This document shows, one piece after another, positions 1 through 9,895 of a stretch of 64,000 nucleotides of DNA. The stretch is from Nitrospirota bacterium (lineage in GTDB: Bacteria > Nitrospirota > JACRHL01). The stretch is taken from the NCBI GenBank assembly GCA_029858285.1, contig JAOUFN010000004.1, forward strand, positions 91,468-155,467, in the 5' to 3' direction. The position numbers and the translations under genes were made by a program. Within the stretch, counting starts at the first letter, position 1, and every line of letters begins with the position of its first letter. The notes under the pieces were generated by a model. That model was not told the origin of the DNA and searched no databases. It was given only the letters and a program-made list of their open reading frames with translations.

Positions 1-483
1 GTGGTGACCTTCGAACCCACCCTCGGGCGGCTGCGTGCCGCCGGGGCGGTGCTGTTGTTCGACAGTTCCCGCATTCCCGGCGAAATTGTGGATGTGCTGG
101 TGGTGCGTCCGGGAGTGCGCACGCACTTCCAGAGGCAAATCGACAAGCTGCTGTCCGGCTGGTTCCGCGCCTTGTCCTACCTGCACGAACACCCCGCCGA
201 GGCCTCCACATACATGCAGGTGCGTCTCGGCAGTCAGGCGAACGCGCGGGAGCCCGTGCGGGAGGGCGCGGAAGGTAAGGGGAACGGGGTGCCGCAGGCA
301 TTGGACGGGATCGTGTTCCCGGACCGGGCCGAGAACCTGTTCCTGCTCAATGGCAAAGCTTCCCCGCTGGTCCGGGTCGTGGAGGACCTGGGTCGGCATA
401 TGCGCGAACACCATCTGTTGGTGCGAGGCCGGGATATCCACATGGAATTTCACCCGGGGCCACTGAGGGAACTGGGCACATGA
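1..483 (+). CDS. Periplasmic substrate-binding-type protein, C-terminal part (partial)
   Basis: This frame is open from the left edge of the window to a TGA at 481-483, so the gene is cut and the GTG at position 1 need not be the start. The visible 160 residues resemble the C-terminal lobe of NMT1/SsuA-like ABC substrate-binding proteins: a strand-rich stretch (EIVDVLVVRPGV), then helices with LLSGWFRALSYLHEHP, the part that usually follows the hinge. The stop overlaps the start of the sensor kinase downstream by ATGA, so the two are translated as a unit. Such binding proteins next to a histidine kinase often act as ligand sensors rather than in transport; that role is inference. No ABC permease or ATPase is visible beside it. 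Confidence 0.55.
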   Translation: MVTFEPTLGRLRAAGAVLLFDSSRIPGEIVDVLVVRPGVRTHFQRQIDKLLSGWFRALSYLHEHPAEASTYMQVRLGSQANAREPVREGAEGKGNGVPQALDGIVFPDRAENLFLLNGKASPLVRVVEDLGRHMREHHLLVRGRDIHMEFHPGPLRELGT

Positions 484-3017
484 TCCGCTGGCGCGGCAGG
501 CGCGTACGCCGGGTCTCCGACCGCTTCAAGCTGCCGCTGCGCGCGGCGGTGCCGCTGATCCTGGTGGTGTTTGCCGTGGTCACCGGCCTTTATGGGCTCA
601 AGCACTACACCGACACCGCCTACCGACAGATAGAGGAAAACGCCAGCCGCAGCCTGCGCTCCGAGATGGGGCGCCTGCAGGAGACCCTCGAGTATCTGCT
701 GCGCACCGACAACCTGGAACAGATTAACCACGAAATGGCGGTGCTGGCCGCAGACCCGGAGGTGACCGACGCATTCCTGGTGGACGACTGGGGGGAACTG
801 GTGGCCGGCATCCGCCGCGACCGTACCCACATGCCACTGGCCGATGTGCTGGCCAACATCCCCCCCCGCAGCCGCCCCCGGCACGCCGAGACCGTGGAGC
901 GGGTGCTGGATACTCTGGGGGGGGCGGTGTATGTCGCCCCGGCTCGTGACCGGGTGGCGGGCATCTATCCGGTGTTTCTGGCCCCCGAAGACGGCGAGTT
1001 GCGTCCGTCCCGTGTGGGGCTTTTATTCATCGAAGAGGATATCTCGGTGCGCAAGGCGCTGGAGCGGCGCCAGGTGGAAATCCAGGTTCTGCGCACCAGC
1101 GCCTTTCTGCTGTTGCTGGCGGCGTGTCTGTGGTTGTTCTTCCACTATGCGGTGACGCGTCGGGTGGCGCGGCTGGTGGCCGCCACCGCCGATCTGGCGC
1201 GTGGCGACCTGGCCACTCGCAGCGGCATCAGCGGCCAGGACGAGATTGGCCGCATGGGGGTGGCCATCGACCACATGGCCGCCCAACTGGAGCATGGCCG
1301 CCGCCAGTTGGTAGAGAGCGAGGAGCGCGTGCTGTTGCTGCTCCAGTCCACCGCCGAGGCGATTTTCGGCCTTGATCTGCAGGGCCGGTGCACCTTTTGC
1401 AATCCGGCCGCCCTGGAGGCCCTGGGCCTGAACGACGCCAACCAGATGCTGGGCCGCAACGTCCACGCGATGATGCACCACACCCGCGCGGACGGCAGCC
1501 CCTATCCGGAGGAACAGTGCCCCGTGCTGGCCACCCTGCGCGAGGGGGTTCCGGTGCATGTGGAGGACGAGGTTCTGTACCGCGCCGACGGCAGCAGATT
1601 TCCCGCCGAATACTGGGCCCACCCCATATCCCGCGAAGGCCAGGTGGTGGGGGCCGTGGTCACCTTCCTCGACATCACCCACCGCAGGCAAGTGCAGGAG
1701 GCGCTGCGGCGCGCCCATGACGACCTGGAGTTGCGGGTGGCGGAACGCACCCGCGAGCTGGTGACAGCCAACCGTCGTCTGGTGGGAGAAATCGCCGAGC
1801 GCGAGCGCATCGAACAGGCCCTGTTGCAGGCCAAATCCGAAGCCGAGGCCGCCAACCACGCCAAGAGCGAATTTCTGTCGCGCATGAGCCACGAACTGCG
1901 CACCCCGATGAACGCCATTCTGGGGTTTTCCCAGGTGCTTGAGTCGGACCCCGTGGACCCCCTCACGGAATCCCAGGCCGACAGCGTGCACGAGATCCTG
2001 CGCGCCGGGTACCACCTGCTGGAACTGATCAACGAGGTGCTCGACCTGTCGCGCATCGAGGCCGGCCATATGGAGGTGAGCATCGTGCCGGTGGAGGTGG
2101 GACCGGCGGTGGCCGATGCGCTGCATCTGGTGGGGCCGCTGGCGGACCGGCACAGTGTTTCCCTGGCGGACCGCACCGGTGCGCAGGGTGACGTGCAGAT
2201 ACTGGCTGACCCCACCCGTCTGCGCCAGGTGTTGCTCAACCTGCTGTCCAACGCCGTCAAGTACAACCGGCCGGAAGGCCGCGTGACCGTTTTTTGCGAG
2301 CGCGGCGCGGAGGGCCTGCTGCGCGTAGTGGTGGAGGACACCGGGCTGGGGGTCGGCGAGTCCCAGCAACGGCGGCTGTTCCAGCCCTTCACCCGGCTCA
2401 CCGACGACTACACCGACGTGGGCGGCACCGGCATTGGCCTGACCATCACCCGCAGGCTGATGGAACTGATGGGGGGGCACATTGGTTTTCACAGCGTGGA
2501 GGGGGAGGGCAGCCGTTTCTTTGTGGATTTCCCCCTGGCGGAGAGTGCCGGACACAATATGTCCGCGCCACCCCCCGACTCGTCCGCGGCAACCGTCGGC
2601 GGCGAGGGTGACGCCCCCCCCGTGGAAGCCGCATCCGATCTGCGCAAGGTGCTGTATATCGAGGACAATCAGGCCAACATGGAGTTGATGCGCCGCATTC
2701 TGGCGCGCCGCGACGACCTGGAGATGATTCCGGCCTCGAACGGTGGCGATGGGCTGGAGGCGGCCTTCGCCCACTGCCCGGACGTGGTGCTGGTGGACAT
2801 TCACCTGCCGGACATGGACGGTTTCGAGGTGTTGCGCCGCCTGCGCGGGAAGAAGCAAACGTGCCACATTCCGGTGCTGGCCTTTAGCGGGGACACCCTG
2901 CCCCACGACGTTCAGAAGGGATTGGACGCGGGTTTTTTCCGCTACCTTTCGAAGCCCACCGACATCCGTTCGATTATGGGGGCGATTGACGCAGCGCTCG
3001 GCGTCACAAGTCGATAG
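480..3017 (+). CDS. Hybrid sensor histidine kinase (HAMP-PAS-HisKA-HATPase-REC)
   Basis: An 845-residue inner-membrane hybrid kinase. A first membrane helix lies near residues 23-43, a periplasmic sensor domain near 44-205, and a second helix near 206-226. These are followed by a HAMP linker, a PAS domain around 284-405 (STAEAIFGLDL) and a coiled coil. The HisKA box is FLSRMSHELRTPMNAILGF with phospho-acceptor His471. The HATPase region has the N box (NLLSNAVKYN) and G boxes (EDTGLGVG, GGTGIGLTI). A C-terminal receiver carries the acidic pair IEDN and phospho-acceptor Asp773 (VLVDIHLPDMDG). Phosphate would pass from His471 to Asp773 and then to an unseen partner; no output domain or separate response regulator is present. 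It starts with ATG overlapping the stop of the binding-protein gene, which may supply the signal. Its 3' end converges on the minus-strand monooxygenase gene 15 bases away. Confidence 0.95.
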   Translation: MIRWRGRRVRRVSDRFKLPLRAAVPLILVVFAVVTGLYGLKHYTDTAYRQIEENASRSLRSEMGRLQETLEYLLRTDNLEQINHEMAVLAADPEVTDAFLVDDWGELVAGIRRDRTHMPLADVLANIPPRSRPRHAETVERVLDTLGGAVYVAPARDRVAGIYPVFLAPEDGELRPSRVGLLFIEEDISVRKALERRQVEIQVLRTSAFLLLLAACLWLFFHYAVTRRVARLVAATADLARGDLATRSGISGQDEIGRMGVAIDHMAAQLEHGRRQLVESEERVLLLLQSTAEAIFGLDLQGRCTFCNPAALEALGLNDANQMLGRNVHAMMHHTRADGSPYPEEQCPVLATLREGVPVHVEDEVLYRADGSRFPAEYWAHPISREGQVVGAVVTFLDITHRRQVQEALRRAHDDLELRVAERTRELVTANRRLVGEIAERERIEQALLQAKSEAEAANHAKSEFLSRMSHELRTPMNAILGFSQVLESDPVDPLTESQADSVHEILRAGYHLLELINEVLDLSRIEAGHMEVSIVPVEVGPAVADALHLVGPLADRHSVSLADRTGAQGDVQILADPTRLRQVLLNLLSNAVKYNRPEGRVTVFCERGAEGLLRVVVEDTGLGVGESQQRRLFQPFTRLTDDYTDVGGTGIGLTITRRLMELMGGHIGFHSVEGEGSRFFVDFPLAESAGHNMSAPPPDSSAATVGGEGDAPPVEAASDLRKVLYIEDNQANMELMRRILARRDDLEMIPASNGGDGLEAAFAHCPDVVLVDIHLPDMDGFEVLRRLRGKKQTCHIPVLAFSGDTLPHDVQKGLDAGFFRYLSKPTDIRSIMGAIDAALGVTSR

Positions 3018-3032
3018 CCGCAGCGCCCGGCG

Positions 3033-4304
3033 TCACCAGCCAATCGCCAGCCGCAACCGTTCCCACGGTCCCACGGGTGATGGGTCCAGCCCGGCGATTC
3101 GGGCCGTGACCCGGTTGCGCAGGGGGGGGTGGCGGGCAAAGGTGCGGAATGACCGGTCGCGAAGCAGGGTGAGCAGAGGGTGGGAGGCGTTCCAGAACAG
3201 CACCAGTTCGTCCCCCAGCCGCTGCAACTGCTCCGCCCCGGGGCGGGCCCCGCGCTCGAAGGCCGCCAGCCGGGCCGTGGCGGGAGGGCGTCCCGCCAGC
3301 AGATCGGGCAGTACCTGTTGCGCCAGGACCTCGGCGTCCACCAGGGCCAGGTTGCGCCCCTGGGCCACGTGCGGGTTCACCGAATGCGCCGCATCCCCCA
3401 GCAATACCGCCCCCGGCGCGTGCCAGCGTGGGGTGGTCACCCGCGCGCAAGGGAAAAAGCGCAGCCCGCTCCAGTCGCGGATGGATTCGGTGGCCGCCGC
3501 CAAAGGCGGATGGATTTCGCGCAGGCGCCGTCCCAGCCAGGCGATGTCCCCCGCCTCTCGCAGCCGCCGGTGGCGCTCCGGAGTGAGCAGGTAAAAGAAG
3601 TAGAGCTGTTGGGGCGACACCGGGAACAGACCGAGGATTTCCCCCCGCCCCAGGTAGTAAAACCCCTCGCCCGCGAAGCCGCCTGGGTGGGGGAGCAGAC
3701 CGGTGAGATACCCTTCCGGGTAAGCCGTGACCCGTCCCCCCAGGTTGAGGACGCGCCGCACCCGTGAACGGGCACCGTCGGCCCCGGCCACCAGCAGGGT
3801 CTCTATGGCATGTTCCGTGCCCGCGTGGCGCAGACGGATTTCGGTAACCCGCCCGTGGTTCCCTTCCCGCAGCAGCCCGGTGACCCGGGCACCGGCCACC
3901 ACCTGCACCGTGGGCAGGGCCGCCGCGGCCTCCCGCAGCACCTGATCCAGCACCTCCGGCAGGAGCACCAGGGTGGTGGGATGGGGGTGGTCCAGTTCCC
4001 GATAATCAAAGCTGCACAGCGGACCGCCCCCGATGCGCCGGAAATGGTACCGGCGGACTTCCGCATGGGCGTGGATCAGTTGGGTCAGTGCGTCCAGCAA
4101 TCCCATGCGGGCCAGCACCGCAAGGCCGTTGGGCTGCAGGATTTCGCCGCGCGGCGCGGCCGTCGGACGCGGCTGTTTTTCCAGCACGCACACACGGATC
4201 CCGGCGCGCCCCAGCAGCACCGCCAGCGCCATCCCGGCGGTGCCGCCGCCCGCCACGGCGACCTGGGTGCGCGTCGGCAGGGGGGAGCGCGAAGGGGCAT
4301 GCAT
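3033..4304 (-). CDS. FAD-dependent aromatic-ring monooxygenase
   Basis: A 423-residue class A flavoprotein monooxygenase. The N-terminal Rossmann motif is VAVAGGGTAGMALAVLLGRAG near residue 16. The mid-protein fingerprint is GADGARSRVRR, and the FAD ribityl motif GDAAHSVNPHVAQGRNLAL lies near residue 295. It is the last gene of the ubiA-ubiD-SUMF1 operon, 13 bases after the preceding stop. That context suggests a ring hydroxylase of ubiquinone synthesis (UbiH/UbiF/UbiL-like), but the motif GDAAHSVNP is closer to general FAD monooxygenases than to classical UbiH, so the substrate is not settled. There is no signal peptide, so it is cytosolic. Confidence 0.85.
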   Translation of the reverse strand: MHAPSRSPLPTRTQVAVAGGGTAGMALAVLLGRAGIRVCVLEKQPRPTAAPRGEILQPNGLAVLARMGLLDALTQLIHAHAEVRRYHFRRIGGGPLCSFDYRELDHPHPTTLVLLPEVLDQVLREAAAALPTVQVVAGARVTGLLREGNHGRVTEIRLRHAGTEHAIETLLVAGADGARSRVRRVLNLGGRVTAYPEGYLTGLLPHPGGFAGEGFYYLGRGEILGLFPVSPQQLYFFYLLTPERHRRLREAGDIAWLGRRLREIHPPLAAATESIRDWSGLRFFPCARVTTPRWHAPGAVLLGDAAHSVNPHVAQGRNLALVDAEVLAQQVLPDLLAGRPPATARLAAFERGARPGAEQLQRLGDELVLFWNASHPLLTLLRDRSFRTFARHPPLRNRVTARIAGLDPSPVGPWERLRLAIGW

Positions 4305-4317
4305 GGTCAGAAGGGCG

Positions 4318-5142
4318 CTACGAGCCCTGCGCGCAGCGGAAACCCACGTCGTTCACCCGCCCTTCGGGGGAGAGGAACAGCCGGAACGAGGCGCGGGAGT
4401 TGTTGGCCACCACCTCGTTGAACTGGTCGTGGTCGGGAAAATGTCCGGGGCTGGCCCAGGAGTTGCCGCGCAACACCCGGTATTTCTGGCCGAATTTTTC
4501 GTCCTTGTGGGTGCTGCCGGGGTAGGGCAGGTACCAGTCGGCGGTCCACTCCCACACGTTGCCGATCATGTCGCGCACGCCGTAGGGGCTGTTGCCACGC
4601 AGAAAACTGCCCACCGGCGCGGTATTGTTGCGGGCCACATTGGCGGCCTCCGGGTCGAAGCTGTTGCCCCACGGATAGACCAGGCCAGAGGTACCGCGCG
4701 CGGCCTTTTCCCACTGGGCTTCGGTGGGCAGTTCCTTGTGGCCGTCCCAGGCGCAGAAATCACGGGCGTCGTACCAGGTCACATGGGTCACCGGGTGCTG
4801 CTCCAGCCCTTGGGGCGGGGTGGACTGGCCGTTCCAGTGGGGCGGCGCCTGGTGGTTGGTGGCTTTCACAAAGGCCGCATAACGGGCGTTGGTCACCTCG
4901 TCCTGATCCATGAAGAAGCGCGCCAGGGGAACCGTGCGTTCCGGCCGCTCCGCATCGAACCAGGTGATCATCAGGCCCAGTTCTTCGGCCCGCCCTTCGG
5001 TGTCCACCGTGTTGGTGCCCATTACGAACGGCCCGGTGGGGACATCCACCATGCCGGGGGGAGGATTCTTGCAGCCGCTGACGGCGAGGAGGGGGATGAA
5101 GGCCAGCAGACAGGTGGCCAGCAGGGACGGACGGGTTTTCAT
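4318..5142 (-). CDS. SUMF1/formylglycine-generating-enzyme-fold lipoprotein, no catalytic Cys pair
   Basis: The ATG at 5142 overlaps the preceding stop (ATGA) and gives a 274-residue protein with a lipoprotein signal (LLAVSGC, acylated Cys near residue 24). Starts further upstream would remove this signal. The rest is a SUMF1 domain: GPFVMGTNTVDTEGR, EVTNARYAAFV, LPTEAQWEKAARG, YPWGN, MIGNVWEWTADWYLPYPG, VLRGNSW and a terminal VGFRCA. The region where true formylglycine-generating enzymes carry C-x4-C has no Cys (RGNSWASPGHFPDHDQ), so sulfatase activation is unlikely. It is probably an envelope binding or scaffold protein. It is third of three tandem SUMF1 genes. Confidence 0.88.
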   Translation of the reverse strand: MKTRPSLLATCLLAFIPLLAVSGCKNPPPGMVDVPTGPFVMGTNTVDTEGRAEELGLMITWFDAERPERTVPLARFFMDQDEVTNARYAAFVKATNHQAPPHWNGQSTPPQGLEQHPVTHVTWYDARDFCAWDGHKELPTEAQWEKAARGTSGLVYPWGNSFDPEAANVARNNTAPVGSFLRGNSPYGVRDMIGNVWEWTADWYLPYPGSTHKDEKFGQKYRVLRGNSWASPGHFPDHDQFNEVVANNSRASFRLFLSPEGRVNDVGFRCAQGS

Positions 5143-6266
5143 GGTTTTTCCCTCCCGGAGGGGGCGGCGCCGGAATTCGGCGTGGTTGTCGGCGTGGTTG
5201 TCGGGGCATTTTTCGGGGCCTCCGCCGCGCAGCGGAAGCCGAACGAGTTGTTGCGGATTTTGGGGGTAAACCGGCTGCGGTTGTAGGTGGGCGCCGAAAG
5301 GCCGCAGCCGTAGGACAGGCAGTCGTACCACGAGCCGCCGCGCAACACCTTGTTGATTTCACCGTAGTGGGTGTCGGGAAATTCGTTGCCGGGGTAGGGC
5401 AGGTACCAGTCGGCGGTCCACTCCCACACGTTGCCCGACATGTCGTACAGGCCGAAGGGGCTTTTGCCGTTTTCGAAGGAGCCCACCGGCATGGTGTCGC
5501 CTGCCTCGCCGTGGGCGGCCCAGCGCTGGGGGGTGTTGGCGCGTTCCAGTTCGAAGTGGTTGCCCCACGGGAAAATGCGCCCGTCGGTGCCGCGTGCGGC
5601 CTTTTCCCACTCCAGTTCGGTGGGCAGGCGTTTGCCCTCCCAGCGGCAGAACTCGTCAGCGTCGAACCAACTGACGTACACCACCGGATGCGGCTTCTTG
5701 CCGGGGGGGATTTTGCCGTCCTTCCAGTGGCGCGGGGCCACATGTCCGGTGACATTTACAAACCCCTGGTAACGGAGGTTGGTCACCTCGTACAGATCGA
5801 TGTAAAAGGCCGGCAGATCGACCACATGCTCCGGGGTTTCGTCCAGATTGCCCTTGCCCTCGGTAATCTCCCGGCCGTCGTTGCCAACGGTAACGGGACC
5901 GGCGGGGATCAGCGCCATGCGCGCCAGATTGGGGCCGTGGCCCCGGCCCGGCCTGTCGGCGCCGGGGGTGTCGGCCACGGTGAGCAGGGGCAGTTCATGG
6001 CTGCCTGCGTGGCATTCGGCGCAATCACCGCGCCCCATGTCTACCCGTGGGCCACTGCCGTCGGGGCCGTGGCAGGCGCCGCAGGCCTCGGCGGACACCG
6101 CCGTGAACGGCGTGCCGGGATGAGGGGAGGACATTTTCCCGTCGTCGGCCTGTGCCGTCCACGGAATGGCTGCCAGCAAAACGGCCAGCAGGGCCACAGC
6201 CGGAAACGGCATGCCCGAACGCGGCAAAGCGCCCGGCATGTCCCCAGGTATCAGCCAACGGGGCAT
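5139..6266 (-). CDS. Di-heme c-type cytochrome fused to SUMF1/FGE domain, Cys pair retained
   Basis: The start at 6266 (MPRWLIPGDM) lies one base after the previous gene's stop; an upstream ATG at 6302 would overlap by 35 bases. The 375-residue protein has an N-terminal export signal (VALLAVLLAAIPWTAQA) and two heme-c motifs, CGACH and CAECH, about 20 residues apart. A complete SUMF1 domain follows: GPVTVGNDG, EVTNLRYQGFV, LPTELEWEKAARG, FPWGN, MSGNVWEWTADWYLPYPG, VLRGGSW and FGFRCA. After RGGSW it reads YDCLSYGC, a C-x4-C pair at the place of the copper-binding catalytic cysteines of formylglycine-generating enzymes. It is exported and probably periplasmic. The tail is Thr/Pro-rich. A redox-linked enzyme is inferred; no sulfatase gene is in the window. 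Confidence 0.88.
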   Translation of the reverse strand: MPRWLIPGDMPGALPRSGMPFPAVALLAVLLAAIPWTAQADDGKMSSPHPGTPFTAVSAEACGACHGPDGSGPRVDMGRGDCAECHAGSHELPLLTVADTPGADRPGRGHGPNLARMALIPAGPVTVGNDGREITEGKGNLDETPEHVVDLPAFYIDLYEVTNLRYQGFVNVTGHVAPRHWKDGKIPPGKKPHPVVYVSWFDADEFCRWEGKRLPTELEWEKAARGTDGRIFPWGNHFELERANTPQRWAAHGEAGDTMPVGSFENGKSPFGLYDMSGNVWEWTADWYLPYPGNEFPDTHYGEINKVLRGGSWYDCLSYGCGLSAPTYNRSRFTPKIRNNSFGFRCAAEAPKNAPTTTPTTTPNSGAAPSGREKP

Positions 6267-6267
6267 G

Positions 6268-7247
<980 letters not shown>

Positions 7248-7248
<1 letters not shown>

Positions 7249-8711
7249 CACGAGAGTCCGTACTCCTTCCAGCGCCGGGTGACCCGTTCCACCACGTCCG
7301 CGTCCATGCGGATGGGCGTACCCCACTCGCGGTGGGTCTCCGGCGGCAATTTGTGAGTGGCGTCAATGCCCATCTTGCTGCCCAGTCCGGCCTCCGGACT
7401 GGCAAAATCCAGGTAATCAATGGGTGTGTGTTCCACCAGCACTGTGTCGCGGACCGGATCCACGCGGGTAGAGATGGCCCACATCACGTCGTTCCAGTCG
7501 CGCACGTTGATGTCGTCGTCCACCACTACGATGAACTTGGTGTACATGAACTGGCGCAGCACGCTCCACAGCCCGAACATGACGCGCCGGGCGTGGCCAG
7601 GATACTGCTTGCGGATGGAGATCACCGCCATGCGGTAGGAGCAGGCCTCCATGGGCAGATGCAGGTCCACCACCTCGGGGAACTGCTGTTTGAGCAGAGG
7701 CACGAACACGTCGTTGAGGGCCAGGCCCAGGATGGCCGGCTCGTCCGGCGGCCGCCCGGTGTAGGTGCTCATGTAGATGGGATTGCGCCGGTGGGTGATG
7801 GCGGTGGCGGTGAACACCGGGAATTTTTCCACCTGGTTGTAATAACCGGTGTGGTCGCCATACGGCCCCTCGTCCGCGTAATCGGTGAGGGACACGTGTC
7901 CCTCGATGACAATCTCCGCCGTGGCGGGCACAGTCAGGGGCACGGTCTTGCAGTCCGCCACTTCGATTTTTTTGCCCCGCAACAGGCCGGCGAAGTGGTA
8001 TTCGCTGAGGGAATCGGGCACCGGAGTGACTGCGGCAATGGTGGTGGCCGGTTCGCACCCCAGGGCAATGGCCACCGGGATCGGGTCGGGTTTTTTCTTG
8101 CCGACCCACGCCTGATGGTCCAGGGCGCCCCCCCGGTGGGCCAGCCAGCGCATGATGGCGCGGTTTTTCCCCAGCACCTGCATGCGGTAGATACCCACGT
8201 TGATGCGCCCGCCGTCCGGACCACGGGTGATCACCAGCGGCCAGGTGATGAGCGGGGCGGGCTCCCCCGGCCAGCAGCCCATCACCGGCAGGCGCGTCAA
8301 ATCTACCTGATCGCCGCTGAGCACCACCTCCTGACAGGGGGGGCGCGACACGGTTTTGGGTGGCATGTTCATCATCGCCTTGACCAGCGGCAGCTTGTCG
8401 AAGGCGTCCATCATCCCCCTGGGGGGTTCCGGCTGGCGCAGGGAGGCGAGCATCTCCCCCACCTGCCGCAGGCCGCCGGGGGCGATCTCCAGGCCCATTT
8501 CGATGCGCCGCACGCTGCCGAACAGGTTGATCAGCACCGGCCAGTCGTACCCCTTGGGGCGCTCGAACAGCAGCGCCGGGCCGTTCCGGGCCAGCACGCG
8601 ACTGCCGATCTCGGTCATTTCCAGGTGCGGATCGACCTCGGCCGCGATGCGCCGCAATTCCCCCTCTTTTTCCAGACGTTTGAGGAACTCCCGCAGATCG
8701 GCGTAGGGCAT
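7248..8711 (-). CDS. ubiD: UbiD-family 4-hydroxy-3-polyprenylbenzoate decarboxylase
   Basis: A 487-residue cytosolic UbiD decarboxylase (E. coli UbiD is 497). It uses prenylated FMN to decarboxylate 3-polyprenyl-4-hydroxybenzoate in ubiquinone synthesis. The protein opens [19 protein letters not shown], as in the family. It contains [17 protein letters not shown], the acidic active-site segment [13 protein letters not shown], and the metal/flavin region [18 protein letters not shown]. The C-terminus has the canonical [12 protein letters not shown]. The start overlaps the ubiA stop (TGATG), so the two successive steps of the pathway are translationally coupled. A flavin prenyltransferase (ubiX) is not in the window. 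Confidence 0.95.
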
Positions 8712-9571
8712 CAGTTCCCCCCCGTGGCGGGCGAGCCCGGCACCGCACCGGTCAGGGTGCCCAGCAGCAGGGCGGCCAGCACCGCCGCCCCCACCCACAC
8801 ATGGGCGGCGAACAGGCGGAACGCCTCCGGACGGCTGAGTCCCCGGCGTACCCGGGCGCACTGGTAAAGCATTCCGGCGAGGATCACGCCGAGGGCGGCG
8901 AAAGTGCTGCCCGGCAACCCCTCGCGCCAGCCCGCCGCCGCCAGCAGCAGGCAGGTGGCGATAAAGCAGGTGCCGATCCACAGCCAGGCGCGTTCGCCGA
9001 ACAGAATGGCGCTGGATTTCACCCCGGCCTTGCGGTCGTCGTCGATGTCCTGGATGGCGTAGATGGTGTCGTAGCCGATGGCCCAGAAAATGGTGGCGGC
9101 GAACAACAGGGCGGGGGTGAGTCCGACGCTGCCGGTGACCGCTGCCCAGGCCATGAAGGTGCCCCAGCCGAAGGCCATGCCCAGAAATGCCTGGGGCAGG
9201 CTCACCCAGCGCTTGGTGAACGGATACAGCACCGCCAGCCCCAGACCGCAGGCCGACAGCCACAGGGTCAGACGGTTCAGGTGCAGAATCAGCAGCAGGC
9301 TTGTGCCCACCAGCAGGGCAAACACCACCAGCGCGGTGCCGACACCCAATCGGCCATCCGCCAGCGGTCGGGAGCGGGTGCGCTCCACCAGCGGGTCGAT
9401 GCGCCGGTCGGCCACGTCGTTGATGACGCAACCGGCGCTGCGCATCAGAAACGCGCCCAGGGTGAAGATCGCCACCAGTTTCCAGTCTGGCCGTCCGCCG
9501 GACGCCAGCGCCAGCGACCACAGCGACGGCCACAGCAGCAGCAGTGTGCCGTGAGGCCTGCCGATACGCAT
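8711..9571 (-). CDS. ubiA: 4-hydroxybenzoate polyprenyltransferase
   Basis: An integral-membrane prenyltransferase that attaches the polyprenyl chain to 4-hydroxybenzoate. Both Asp-rich motifs are present: [20 protein letters not shown] and [20 protein letters not shown]. About eight or nine hydrophobic helices follow. Starting at the ATG 9571 gives 286 residues (E. coli 290), beginning [18 protein letters not shown]. The frame stays open upstream to 9739 and a few residues before this ATG (ARAVLEL) look family-like, so a slightly earlier non-ATG start such as TTG 9670 is possible. The TTG at 9739 coincides with a -35 box and is unlikely to be a start. It is first gene of the six-gene minus-strand operon. 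Confidence 0.92.
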   Translation of the reverse strand: MRIGRPHGTLLLLWPSLWSLALASGGRPDWKLVAIFTLGAFLMRSAGCVINDVADRRIDPLVERTRSRPLADGRLGVGTALVVFALLVGTSLLLILHLNRLTLWLSACGLGLAVLYPFTKRWVSLPQAFLGMAFGWGTFMAWAAVTGSVGLTPALLFAATIFWAIGYDTIYAIQDIDDDRKAGVKSSAILFGERAWLWIGTCFIATCLLLAAAGWREGLPGSTFAALGVILAGMLYQCARVRRGLSRPEAFRLFAAHVWVGAAVLAALLLGTLTGAVPGSPATGGN

Positions 9572-9710
9572 CAGTTCCAGCACGGCGCGGGCCGTTTGCC
9601 ACGCAACCCGGGCGCGACCGGGTGCGGCGGGGGCGGACGCGGAATGGTTTACGACCGGGCGGAAACCCAATGGGCAACCCTGACAAAAAAAGGGGGAGAA
9701 AACCCGCCCG

Positions 9711-9739
9711 ATGGTACGTTTCGGGGCGCGGCGAGTCAA
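9711..9739 (-). promoter_or_regulatory. Candidate sigma-70 promoter for the ubiA operon
   Basis: On the minus strand TTGACT (9739-9734) is followed after 17 bases by TACCAT (9716-9711). The -35 matches 5 of 6, and the -10 keeps the conserved TA...T. It lies 140 bases before the chosen ubiA start. Confidence 0.5.
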
Positions 9740-9793
9740 GGCGACCAGGGGGGGCGCCGCCGCCAGGCAACGGGGCGACAGGGCAGGGGAGCA

Positions 9794-9822
9794 TTTACCG
9801 GCGCGGCCGTGGCGTCTATAGT
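9794..9822 (+). promoter_or_regulatory. Candidate sigma-70 promoter for the GNAT-deacetylase gene
   Basis: TTTACC (9794-9799), a 17-base spacer and TATAGT (9817-9822) lie about 75 bases before the TTG start. The match is moderate at -35 and good at -10. Confidence 0.45.
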
Positions 9823-9895
9823 GGTGGCGACCGTGCTGGCACGGGCGTGCGCGGTTGCGGACGCCGATGTTGTCCCCCCACCGCGAGAGGCCCCC

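Larger units (their letters stand above)
9572..9895. other. Divergent intergenic region between ubiA and the GNAT-deacetylase gene
   Basis: This stretch of about 320 bases separates two divergent genes. It holds a candidate promoter for each direction (listed separately) and an A-run at 9684-9691 in the probable ubiA leader. No separate gene is supported in it. Confidence 0.6.

Noticed and set aside
1023..2906. Long open minus-strand frame opposite the sensor kinase
   Set aside because: It is antisense to a fully motif-supported kinase, has a His/Gln/Gly-biased composition typical of the complement of GC-rich genes, and shows no domain.
8712..9794. Upstream extension of the ubiD frame to 9794
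   Set aside because: This part is out of frame with ubiA, which has both Asp-rich motifs; the ubiD ATG at 8711 overlaps the ubiA stop and matches the family start.
8801..9895. Upstream extension of the GNAT-deacetylase frame to 8801
   Set aside because: It lies antisense to ubiA, has a shadow composition, and the TTG at 9896 has a ribosome site and a promoter between.
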